DNA of 10,112 bases. It comes from CAZOHN01 sp964579325. GTDB lineage: Bacteria > Pseudomonadota > Alphaproteobacteria > Rhodobacterales > Rhodobacteraceae. The notes under the pieces are model-generated. The model made no database searches, had not been told where the DNA came from, and saw nothing but the letters and a program-made list of their open reading frames with translations. The first letter of the stretch is position 1. Every line of letters begins with the position of its first letter. Both the position numbers and the translations under genes were made by a program. The stretch is taken from positions 1 to 10,112 of the forward strand of contig CAZOHN010000135.1 of NCBI GenBank assembly GCA_964579325.1, read 5' to 3'. This document shows, one piece after another, positions 1-6,052 of the stretch.

Positions 1-432
1 CGGGCAGGTGCCCTCGATGTAGCGGTCGGGCAGGAAGCGGTTGTCGGTGACGGAAAACACCTGCTTTTCGGAGACTTCGGCGATCAGCCCGTTTTCGGCC
101 AGCTTGCCTGCGAAGTGTTGGGTCAGCCGGTGGTTCTGCGGCGAGGAAGAGCGGCCGAAGTGGTCGAACGACAGGCGGAAGCCATCGGAAAGCTCCTTCT
201 GCACGGCCCACATCTCGGCGCAGTAGACCTCGACCGGCTTGCCGGCCTTGGCGGCCGCAAGCTCGGCCGGAGTGCCGTGCTCGTCGGTCGCGCAAAGGAA
301 CAGCACCTCGTGGCCGCGGGCGCGGAAGTAGCGCGCGAAGAGGTCGGCGGGCAACTGGGAGCCCACGAGATTGCCCAGGTGCTTGATCCCGTTGATGTAG
401 GGGATTGCCGAAGTGATGAGGATCCGCGCCAT
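1..432 (-). CDS. metG: Methionyl-tRNA synthetase, N-terminal 144 codons (runs off left edge)
   Basis: Charges tRNA-Met with methionine in the cytoplasm; a class I aminoacyl-tRNA synthetase. The translation opens MARILITSAIPYINGIKHLG, with the MetG form of the class I HIGH signature (HLGN, residues 18-21) after the conserved SAIPYxNG strand. The Rossmann core continues with LFLCATDEHGTPAE (about residues 45-58) and a block around SFDHFGRSSSP, ending in DRYIEGTCP, just where the zinc-binding insertion begins. The KMSKS loop and anticodon-binding domain lie outside the window. The ATG at 432 starts exactly at the family's usual N-terminus. Upstream on the minus strand is only a weak GGGAC-type ribosome binding site. 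The gene lies 79 nt downstream of the MFS gene in the same direction. It is an essential housekeeping gene with nothing unusual in the visible part. Confidence 0.96.
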   Translation of the reverse strand, partial: MARILITSAIPYINGIKHLGNLVGSQLPADLFARYFRARGHEVLFLCATDEHGTPAELAAAKAGKPVEVYCAEMWAVQKELSDGFRLSFDHFGRSSSPQNHRLTQHFAGKLAENGLIAEVSEKQVFSVTDNRFLPDRYIEGTCP

Positions 433-511
433 CGTTTTCGTCCCGCCCGCCTGTTGCGGCGCGAGGTTTAGCGCCCGGGGGCGGCGAGGGCCAGAGGATT
501 GCGCGCGGGAT

Positions 512-1732
512 CTAACGGTCGCGGCCCCGGCCCAGCAGCCGGCCGATGAGAAACGAGGTGCGGGGGACGTATTCGTAGGGGCCGCGGTCGCTGGGGGCGG
601 GGCGCGCGCGCATTCGGGCGAGACCGAACACCACGAGCACGGCGTGGGCCAGCGCGATCAAGGCGAACATCGCGGGCGGTCCGTAGGCCGCGATGAGGAC
701 GGAAGCGATGATCGGCGAGGCGGTGGCGCCGACGGCATATAGGAACATCTGCGCCGCCGAGACCTCCACCCTTTCGTGCGCTTCGGCGAAGTCATGGGCG
801 TGCGCCGATGAAACCGAGTAGATCGGCAGAGTGGTGAAGCCGAAGAAGCCCGCGGCGAGAAAGACGGCCGTCGTGCCCGCGCCGGAGAGGGCGATCGTGG
901 CGCCGCAGGACAGGATCGAGCCAACCGAAAGCCAGATCAGCACGGTGCGGCGGTCGAACTTGTCGGCAAGCCAGCCCACCGGGTACTGCGCGAAGGCGCC
1001 GCCGAGGACGTAGGCCGCGAGGAACAGCGCGATCTGGTCGGCGGACAGCCCCACCGCGATGCCATAGACCGGCCCAACCATGCGGAATGCGGCCCCGGTG
1101 ATGCCCGACACCACCACGCCCGCCGCGCCGAGGGGAGATTTCTCCCACGCCAGGCGCGGGCGCAGGCGGGGCGCCTCGGGCGTGGCGGGTTCGCTCACGC
1201 GGGTCAGGGTGAGCGGGATCAGCGCCGCGCAGCACAGGAGTGCCAGCAGGTTGTAGGCGGCGTAGGAGGCGGGCTCGAGGATGCCGATGAAGAGCTGTGC
1301 CCCGAGGCTCCCGGCGATGTCGACGACGCGGTAGGTTCCCATCGCCCGGCCGCGGGTTTCGTTGGTGACCTTGGACTGAAGCCAGGCCTCGATGATCGTG
1401 TAGCAGCCCGCCACGCAGAGGCCCGACATCATCCGCAGGCCGGCCCAGGCGAGCGGATGGACGACCAGCATGTGGGCGAGGATGCCGATCGTGCCGGCAG
1501 CACAGAATGCCGCGAAGGCGCGCGAGTGGCCGACCGATCCCATCAGGCGTGGCGCGCCCCAGCAGCCGAAGAAGAAGCCCAGGAAATGCGCAGAGCCGAG
1601 CAGGCCGATTTCCTGAGTGGAGAAGCCGAGCACCGCGCCCGAGAGCGCATCGAGCGGCGCCACCCCGCCCGAGCCGAGTTGCAACAGGACGACCGACAGG
1701 AAGAGGGCTGCGAAGGAAACGAGGAGGCGCAT
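512..1732 (-). CDS. MFS transporter, YcaD-like
   Basis: A 406-residue inner-membrane protein with about twelve hydrophobic segments, the usual length for a major facilitator superfamily secondary transporter. The cytoplasmic loop signature between helices 8 and 9 (GWLADKFDRR, residues 253-262) matches the MFS motif-A repeat of YcaD-type proteins. The central loop around residues 180-200 is charged and proline-rich, as expected between the two six-helix halves. The stretch GVVVSGITGAAFRMVGPVYG (about 205-224) resembles the start of the second half in E. coli YcaD. The substrate is unknown for this group; it may be a small-molecule or drug exporter. The ATG at 1732 begins directly with a membrane helix preceded by MR, so the start is probable although no strong ribosome binding site is visible. 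It lies 74 nt downstream of yceI and 79 nt upstream of metG, all on one strand. The C-terminal tail (about 375-406) is polar and arginine-rich, probably cytoplasmic. Confidence 0.9.
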   Translation of the reverse strand: MRLLVSFAALFLSVVLLQLGSGGVAPLDALSGAVLGFSTQEIGLLGSAHFLGFFFGCWGAPRLMGSVGHSRAFAAFCAAGTIGILAHMLVVHPLAWAGLRMMSGLCVAGCYTIIEAWLQSKVTNETRGRAMGTYRVVDIAGSLGAQLFIGILEPASYAAYNLLALLCCAALIPLTLTRVSEPATPEAPRLRPRLAWEKSPLGAAGVVVSGITGAAFRMVGPVYGIAVGLSADQIALFLAAYVLGGAFAQYPVGWLADKFDRRTVLIWLSVGSILSCGATIALSGAGTTAVFLAAGFFGFTTLPIYSVSSAHAHDFAEAHERVEVSAAQMFLYAVGATASPIIASVLIAAYGPPAMFALIALAHAVLVVFGLARMRARPAPSDRGPYEYVPRTSFLIGRLLGRGRDR

Positions 1733-1806
1733 GGGCGTCTGATGTGGCGACGCGGTATCCTTGACGGGCCGGGCAGGGAATTGCCACCCCCGATGCGCGC
1801 GGCGTT

Positions 1807-2400
1807 TCAGCCGGCCTCGTCGATCCGCGCCACGATGCGCAGGCGCACCTCGTCGCCCACCATGTCGGAAAAGCCGGTCGCTCCGAACTCGGAGCGCCGC
1901 ACCGTGCCCGTCAGGTGGATGGAAAGGCGGCTGCGGTCGCCCGCGCCGGTCCCCGCGCGCCGGAAGATCTCGGCCGAGAGGGTGACCGGGCGCAGGACCC
2001 CGCGGACACGCGCGGTCCCCTCGATGACGGCGCGCGCGCCCTCGGTGCCGGTGGCCCGGACGCCGGTGCTCTGGAACGTGATCCGGGGGTGGCGGGCGGC
2101 GTCGAGGACACGGGGCCCGAGCATGGCCTCGGTGGCGAAGGGCATGTTGGTGCGGGCACCCGTGAGGTCAAGCGTCACGTCGACCTGGCTGCGTTCGGGC
2201 CGCTCCCAGTCGATCTCGATCCGGGCATCGGCGATGGAGAGGGTGCCGGTGATCAGGTTCGCCCCGAAATCGGCCTCGAACCCCACCGACGAGGCCGCGC
2301 GGTCAAGCAGGTAGCGCAGCGGGTCGGCAAGGCCGGGGAGCGCGGCGAGCATGGCGGCGGCTGCGATGAACGCGCCAAGGAAGAGGGCGGGCAGGCGCAT
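1807..2400 (-). CDS. YceI family periplasmic lipid-binding protein
   Basis: A 197-residue exported protein of the YceI family. The family forms a lipocalin-like beta-barrel that binds isoprenoid or other long-chain lipids; the physiological role is unsettled. Residues 1-25 form a signal peptide (MRLP, a hydrophobic alanine/leucine core, then GLA before DP), with likely cleavage after A25. The mature domain shows the family pattern: YLLDRAASSVGFEADFG at the start of the barrel, a central block with LDAARHPRITFQST (about 99-112), then a GxxRGVxxPV-type strand (about 132-140) and the RRSEFGATGFSDMVGDEVRL closing strands (about 168-187). Length and layout fit a stand-alone YceI with no fused cytochrome b561. 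The ATG at 2400 gives a proper signal peptide. An 8-bp GC hairpin 36 nt upstream separates it from the kinase gene, so it may have its own promoter, though I see no clear -35/-10 pair. The MFS gene follows after 74 nt. Confidence 0.92.
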   Translation of the reverse strand: MRLPALFLGAFIAAAAMLAALPGLADPLRYLLDRAASSVGFEADFGANLITGTLSIADARIEIDWERPERSQVDVTLDLTGARTNMPFATEAMLGPRVLDAARHPRITFQSTGVRATGTEGARAVIEGTARVRGVLRPVTLSAEIFRRAGTGAGDRSRLSIHLTGTVRRSEFGATGFSDMVGDEVRLRIVARIDEAG

Positions 2401-2435
2401 CGGCAGTCCCCGGACGTGACCGTGAGTCTAGCATA

Positions 2436-2456
2436 CGGCCGCTTGACGAGCGGCCG
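2436..2456 (-). terminator. GC-rich hairpin after the phosphotransferase gene
   Basis: A perfect inverted repeat: CGGCCGCT, a 5-nt loop, AGCGGCCG (8-bp stem). It lies 23 nt beyond the stop codon of the phosphotransferase gene and 35 nt before the yceI start, in the direction of minus-strand transcription. The stem is followed by TATGCTAGACT rather than a T-run, so it is not a classical intrinsic terminator. In GC-rich alphaproteobacteria such stems often act as terminators or 3'-end protectors. The TATGCT just after it could be part of a -10 element for yceI, but no matching -35 is seen. Confidence 0.45.
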
Positions 2457-2479
2457 GGACATTTCTGCGTGAGGCGGTC

Positions 2480-3457
2480 TCAGGCGCCGTCGAGGTGGGC
2501 TTTCGCCTGCGTCGCGAGGCTGAGGGGAAGGCTGCCGCGCTGCGCCGCGTTGACCACGCTGTGCAGGATCTGCCGGGTTTCGAAGAAGGGCACGGCGGTC
2601 TGGCGTTCCTCCTCCGGCAGACCGGAGAGCGACAGCAGCGCCTGCCGGTCCTGGGCGATGTCTGCACCCGGCTCGCGGCGGTGCAGGTCGGTGAGGAACG
2701 TCGCGATCTCGCGCGCCAGCGGCAGGATCTCCCATTCGTCGAAGTCGATGGCGACGATGGCGTCGGCAGAGGCGTCGTAAAGGATGTTGCGCATCCGGAA
2801 ATCGCCATGCGCCGGGGCGCGGGCGAGGATCAGGCCGGCGCAGGGGCGGGCGCGGTCGGACAGGCGCGTGACGAGGGCCGTGGCGAGGGCGCGATGCACG
2901 GACTCGGCGATGCGGTCGGCCTCGGCAGTGAAGCGCTTGACCCAGTAGCCGCCGCCGAAGACGTCGTCGCGGCGGTGGGGATCCGTGGCTGCCTTGAGCC
3001 AGGCGCCGACGCGGGAGAGCAGCCGCGAGCGCTCTGCGCGGCGGGCGGTTCCCAAGAGGCCATCGATGCGGGCCGCGGTGACGTATTCGGCTGCGCTCAG
3101 GCGATGCTCGGGCCAGGCGCCGATGGGCTCGGGGACGCGGTTCGGGCCGGCGGGGCCGAGGGTGGCGCGGAAGTGCCGCAGCGCCGCGTCATGGCGCAGG
3201 ACGCGGCCCTCCTGCCATTCGGTGAAGCCGATCTTGAGCACGATCTCGCGCTTTTCCAGCCGGCCCCGGAAGATCGCGCGGGAGTTGCCCTGCGTGATCA
3301 GGCGCACCTGTCGGGTGGTGCGGAGGGAGGGGATCGCGTCGAGGGCGCGGCGCAGCGCATCGAGTGCTGCCCCGGCCGGGGGCTCGGGCGGGGAGGCGGC
3401 CGGAGGCTTGGCCGGGGGGTCGGCTGGGGGCTCGGGCGGAGCGGAAGCGGGCGGCAC
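2480..3457 (-). CDS. Phosphotransferase-fold (APH/choline-kinase-like) protein with proline-rich N-terminus
   Basis: A 325-residue cytoplasmic protein of the aminoglycoside/choline/homoserine kinase fold; the substrate is unknown. The nucleotide lobe includes LITQGNSRAIFRGRL (about 53-67), a turn resembling a glycine-rich loop, and IVLKIGF (72-78), whose K75 is the likely ATP-contacting lysine. The catalytic loop is HGDFRMRNILYD (217-228), the Brenner motif with D219 as base and N224 for metal binding. IDFDEWE (237-243) stands where DFG sits in protein kinases. The key residues are therefore present and the protein is probably active. The first 30 residues are an unusual PPEPPA/PPAKPPA low-complexity tract. 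The start is a GTG at 3457; an in-frame TGA lies 11 codons upstream and no ATG precedes the kinase domain. No clear ribosome binding site is visible, so translation may depend on imuA, which ends 66 nt upstream on the same strand. An antibiotic-resistance role is not supported; many genomic APH-family members are metabolic kinases. Confidence 0.82.
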   Translation of the reverse strand: MPPASAPPEPPADPPAKPPAASPPEPPAGAALDALRRALDAIPSLRTTRQVRLITQGNSRAIFRGRLEKREIVLKIGFTEWQEGRVLRHDAALRHFRATLGPAGPNRVPEPIGAWPEHRLSAAEYVTAARIDGLLGTARRAERSRLLSRVGAWLKAATDPHRRDDVFGGGYWVKRFTAEADRIAESVHRALATALVTRLSDRARPCAGLILARAPAHGDFRMRNILYDASADAIVAIDFDEWEILPLAREIATFLTDLHRREPGADIAQDRQALLSLSGLPEEERQTAVPFFETRQILHSVVNAAQRGSLPLSLATQAKAHLDGA

Positions 3458-3523
3458 GCCGGTTGGGTCTCGTTCTTGTCTGGCGCTTCAGCCTAGCGCG
3501 GTCGGTGTTGCGGGTGAAGGGTG

Positions 3524-4156
3524 TCACGACAGAAGCTGCGGCCCGCTTCCGGCTTCCTCATCGGGGTCGTGGCCCGGTTGGCAGCCCGCAGGGTAGCCCA
3601 GCCGGAAGGTTGCGGGCGGCGCGGCGCGGGCGCGGGTGCGGGCGAGGCGCCATTCGGTCGCCCGGGCACCGTAGCGCGGGGCGAGCGTCCAGCGGCTTTC
3701 CACCCCCGGCGCGCCGCCCTCGCCTGGGGTGAGCAGCAGGCCGAGCGGCGCCAGACCGGTCGCCTCCTGCCCGGCCTCGGCGGCAAGCTGGAGGCGGCGG
3801 ACGGGCGTGAGGCCCGGCGGTTCGGGCAGGTCGGCCACGACGAGCGGCACGAGGCCCGAGCGCAACGCCTCCTCTGCCGTCCACAGCAGGTCCTCGGACC
3901 GCCGGGGCAGGACGAGGAGCAGGCGGCCGGCGTCGAGGAATTCGTGCAGCCCCTCGGGGTGCAGCCGTTCGGGCGCCCAGGCCGGGGCGATCCAGAGCAC
4001 CGTGCCCTCGGCGCGCCCGGCCAGCATCACCGCCAGTGTGCGGCGCGCGGAGCCTGCAAGTTCGTGCACCCGGGCCTTCGCGAACCCAATGCCGGGGGCG
4101 AGGGCAAGCTCGGGCCGGGGCCGGTCGCCGGCGCGGGTGAGGAGGTGGGCAGTCAT
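3524..4156 (-). CDS. imuA: ImuA-like SOS mutagenesis accessory protein
   Basis: A 210-residue protein matching the short ImuA family of Rhodobacterales (distant RecA/SulA-like). ImuA works with ImuB and DnaE2 in damage-induced translesion synthesis. Recognisable blocks are ARVHELAGSARRTLA (28-42), TVLWIAPAW (52-60), LLLVLPRRSEDLLWTAEEAL (79-98), GLVPLVVADL (101-110), LTPVRRLQLAAEAG (116-129) and LTPGEGGAPGVESRW (142-156). There is no Walker A P-loop; HELAGSARRT sits where RecA has its ATP loop. The C-terminal 25 residues are a polar tail I do not recognise. The ATG at 4156 lies 16 nt after a perfect GTTC-N7-GTTC LexA box inside a -35/-10 spacer, so SOS control is very likely. No Shine-Dalgarno sequence precedes the ATG, and the predicted transcript begins at or beside it. 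No imuB or dnaE2 is adjacent: the next gene is a phosphotransferase. The family assignment rests on remembered motifs, not on a search. Confidence 0.85.
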   Translation of the reverse strand: MTAHLLTRAGDRPRPELALAPGIGFAKARVHELAGSARRTLAVMLAGRAEGTVLWIAPAWAPERLHPEGLHEFLDAGRLLLVLPRRSEDLLWTAEEALRSGLVPLVVADLPEPPGLTPVRRLQLAAEAGQEATGLAPLGLLLTPGEGGAPGVESRWTLAPRYGARATEWRLARTRARAAPPATFRLGYPAGCQPGHDPDEEAGSGPQLLS

Positions 4157-4162
4157 GGCGGA

Positions 4163-4191
4163 AGGATAGAATGTTCCAGTCTTGTTCTCAA
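4163..4191 (-). promoter_or_regulatory. imuA promoter (-35 TTGAGA, 17-nt spacer, -10 TATCCT)
   Basis: Read on the minus strand, TTGAGA (4191-4186) and TATCCT (4168-4163) are exactly 17 nt apart, the best spacing for a housekeeping sigma factor. Only six bases (TCCGCC) separate the -10 from the imuA ATG. With a usual 6-8 nt discriminator, transcription would start at or next to the A of the ATG, implying a leaderless mRNA. This agrees with the absence of a ribosome binding site. The LexA box fills most of the spacer. Confidence 0.7.
4173..4187 (-). promoter_or_regulatory. LexA (SOS) operator, alphaproteobacterial direct-repeat type
   Basis: The plus strand reads GTTC-CAGTCTT-GTTC (GAAC-N7-GAAC on the imuA strand), a perfect copy of the GTTC-N7-GTTC LexA box established for Rhodobacter and other Alphaproteobacteria. 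It lies between the -35 and -10 of the imuA promoter, so bound LexA would block RNA polymerase. The position fits repression relieved by DNA damage. Confidence 0.88.
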
Positions 4192-4227
4192 TCCGAATCC
4201 TTGCCCCTGCCGGCTCGCTGCCATGTT

Positions 4228-4260
4228 GCTATGTAACTAATCATTCTACCACGTTCCCAA
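4228..4260. repeat. Left arm of 33-bp imperfect inverted repeat
   Basis: Read inward (plus strand), this arm matches the reverse complement of 6295-6327 at 24 of 33 positions by my count, with no gaps. Eight of the nine differences are transitions. The best-kept part is ACCAC-N-TTCCCAA at the inner end. It lies 63 nt beyond the stop codon of the minus-strand tape-measure gene, in an AT-rich patch that contrasts with the GC-rich surroundings. It may be a diverged duplication that continues the tape-measure homology, or an element end. Confidence 0.6.
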
Positions 4261-4323
4261 TTGTTGAGTCCGGGAGGGTCCGGCTGAGCGCGGATGGTCC
4301 GGCTTCCTTCCGGCTTCCGGAGC

Positions 4324-5691
4324 TCACCCGATGCGGCGCGGATCGGCGTTTACGCGGCGGATGCTGAGGGGCAGTTGCCGCCTGTCGTACTCGGCGATCC
4401 CGGCCCGCACACCCTGCGCGACGGCCCGGGTGATCTCCTCCGAGCCGTTGGCGCCCCGAAGGTCGTTGTTGACGTTCACGGCGAGGCCGCCGCCGCCCGC
4501 CCCGCCGCCGCGGGTCGAGACGCGCGGCTCTCCGATCAGGGCAGGAGCCCTGCGGGGTGCGCTGCGCGCCCGGCTTCCGGGAGCGAAGGGCGTGGCGTTG
4601 CCCGAGGCGTCGGTTCCCGCCTCTGCGTCCGCGGTCGCGTCCTGGACTGCCGCCGCCGCCGCATCGCGCAGGGTCGCGCCGAGGGTCGCGGCACTGCCGA
4701 TCAGCCCGCCGAGCACCGGCCCCCAGCTCGCCAGCGTGTTGCGGCCCTGCAAGGCGGCGTCCTGGACGTCGAGCATCTGGCGCCAGAGCTCTCCACCTTC
4801 GAGCGTGCTTCCCTCAAGGATATCGAGCACCACCGCGGCGGGGCCGCGCATCTCCTCGAAGGTCCGGGCCGCGCCAAGATCGCCGAGCACGTCACGGAAC
4901 GCGAGGGCCTGGTCGCGGGAGAGGCCGAGCTCGTCCGCGATCATCTTGACGCCCTGCGGGCCGGCGCGGCCGGTCAAGTCGAGGCGGCTCAGGAGGTGGC
5001 CGTATTCGTCGCCGAGGGCGGCGCGCGCGCCCCAAGGCGCCTCGGCCTGCTCAAGTTCGGCCCGCCGCTGGATCAGAAGCGCGACCTCGGCAGTCACCTG
5101 GCCGTACTTGGCCCGGAGCGCCTCGATCCCGTCGAGCGAGAAGCTGGCGTTGAGCTCGCGCAGCCGCCCCATGGCGTCGAGGGTGCGCTCAAGCTCGTCC
5201 TCGAAGGAGGCCGCTTGCTGGGGCGGGCCCATGAGCCACTGCGTGGCCGCCGCGCCTGCCGCGATGGTGGCAATGGTGATCAGGTTGATCGGCGAGAGCA
5301 TCGAAAGGAACGCCTGCCCGACCGCGCGGATCGCGCCGCTCCCGCCGCCGAGCTGCGAGAAGACCTGGTTGATCTGAGTGCCCTGCTGAACGGCGAGCTG
5401 CAACGGGTTCTGCCCCGCCGCGAGCATCACCCCGATATCGTTGAACTGCGCGGTGAGGTTCGCGACCGATCCCGCGGCGGCGGTGTTGGCGCGGCCCATG
5501 ACCTGCGCGGTCTGAGCGGCCCGCGACTGCGCCGCAGCGAGGCCGGAGGTCGCCGCCTCGGCCTGCCGTGCTGCGGTACCGGATTGCTGAACCGAGGTCT
5601 TGAGCCGGTCCACGGCCGCGCCGGTCTGCCGCACAGATTGCTGTGCCGCGCGGCCGTCCATGTCGATGCGGCCAGCGATGCGCAGGGTCAT
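4324..5691 (-). CDS. Phage tail tape-measure protein (prophage remnant, reading frame open)
   Basis: A 455-residue protein with the domain signature of prophage tail length tape-measure proteins (TMP_2 type). NLTAQFNDIGVMLAAGQNPL followed by LAVQQGTQINQVF lies at about residues 78-111. A hydrophobic segment (about 129-150) follows, then a helical region rich in charged residues and alanine (160-350), an Ala/Asp/Arg linker, a glycine run (396-402), and a conserved end with SEEI...EYDRRQ (417-439). The first 65 residues are Gln/Ala-rich and probably coiled-coil. The length is short for a tape measure, so internal loss or a short tail is possible. The ATG at 5691 overlaps the stop of the upstream helix-turn-helix gene as ATGA and follows GAAGAGGG, a fair ribosome binding site. 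An open frame continues far upstream only by chance. No further tail genes follow; imuA comes next, 167 nt on. Confidence 0.85.
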   Translation of the reverse strand: MTLRIAGRIDMDGRAAQQSVRQTGAAVDRLKTSVQQSGTAARQAEAATSGLAAAQSRAAQTAQVMGRANTAAAGSVANLTAQFNDIGVMLAAGQNPLQLAVQQGTQINQVFSQLGGGSGAIRAVGQAFLSMLSPINLITIATIAAGAAATQWLMGPPQQAASFEDELERTLDAMGRLRELNASFSLDGIEALRAKYGQVTAEVALLIQRRAELEQAEAPWGARAALGDEYGHLLSRLDLTGRAGPQGVKMIADELGLSRDQALAFRDVLGDLGAARTFEEMRGPAAVVLDILEGSTLEGGELWRQMLDVQDAALQGRNTLASWGPVLGGLIGSAATLGATLRDAAAAAVQDATADAEAGTDASGNATPFAPGSRARSAPRRAPALIGEPRVSTRGGGAGGGGLAVNVNNDLRGANGSEEITRAVAQGVRAGIAEYDRRQLPLSIRRVNADPRRIG

Positions 5692-5855
5692 GACCGCGCC
5701 CTCTTCACGGCGCGCGCCGCCGCCTCCGCCGCGTGGCGTTGCCGCGTCTCTTCGGCCTTGGCGAGCCAGCCGCGAACGGCCACGTCCGACGCGCGCAGGG
5801 TCCGGGCAACGTCGGCAACCGGCTCGCCGCGCGAGCGCAGGTAGCCCGCGAGCCA

Positions 5856-5870
5856 CGGCTCCGACGAGCG
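5856..5870. repeat. 15-bp direct repeat, copy 1 (at the frameshift)
   Basis: CGGCTCCGACGAGCG occurs here and again at 5919-5933, 63 bp apart, exactly 21 codons. This copy covers the point where the helix-turn-helix gene loses its frame. The other copy encodes the in-frame LVGAE. One G removed from this copy (minus strand GTCGGAGCCGTGG to GTCGAGCCGTGG) restores the frame, so the extra base may have been copied from the second repeat. Confidence 0.6.
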
Positions 5871-5918
5871 GGATGCGCTTGGGGATGGCGAGGAGCTGCG
5901 CGAGGGCGCGCGCCCGCT

Positions 5919-5933
5919 CGGCTCCGACGAGCG
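5919..5933. repeat. 15-bp direct repeat, copy 2
   Basis: Identical to 5856-5870 (CGGCTCCGACGAGCG). It encodes part of LVGAERARAL in the helix-turn-helix pseudogene, where the reading frame is sound. It could have been the template for the frameshift in the other copy. Confidence 0.6.
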
Positions 5934-6052
5934 CCTCGACCCTGCCGCGCCCGCGCGGATCGGTCGCGAAGGAGAGCTCCGCCCCGCCGAAGTCCAGGAG
6001 GAACCGCAAGGCCAGCTCGATGCCGAGCACCTGGACGAAGGGCGCGACCTGC

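Noticed and set aside
472..485. CGCCC-GG-GGGCG palindrome between the MFS gene and metG
   Set aside because: A two-base loop cannot form a proper hairpin and no T-run follows.
2480..3457. Aminoglycoside resistance gene
   Set aside because: The Brenner motif shows only the kinase fold. No residues specific to a resistance enzyme are visible, and the setting is chromosomal housekeeping.
2495..3496. A 333-codon plus-strand frame antisense to the phosphotransferase gene
   Set aside because: Composition is that of a GC-rich shadow frame, and the minus strand carries clear kinase motifs.
4253..4267. A second LexA-like site (GTTC-N7-TTGA) upstream of imuA
   Set aside because: Only one half-site is present; the second half does not match GTTC or GAAC, and it lies away from the promoter elements.
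4294..5844. A 516-codon plus-strand open frame opposite the tape-measure gene
   Set aside because: Arg/Ala/Gly/Glu-rich translation without a domain, exactly antisense to a recognised gene. Long antisense frames are expected at this GC content.
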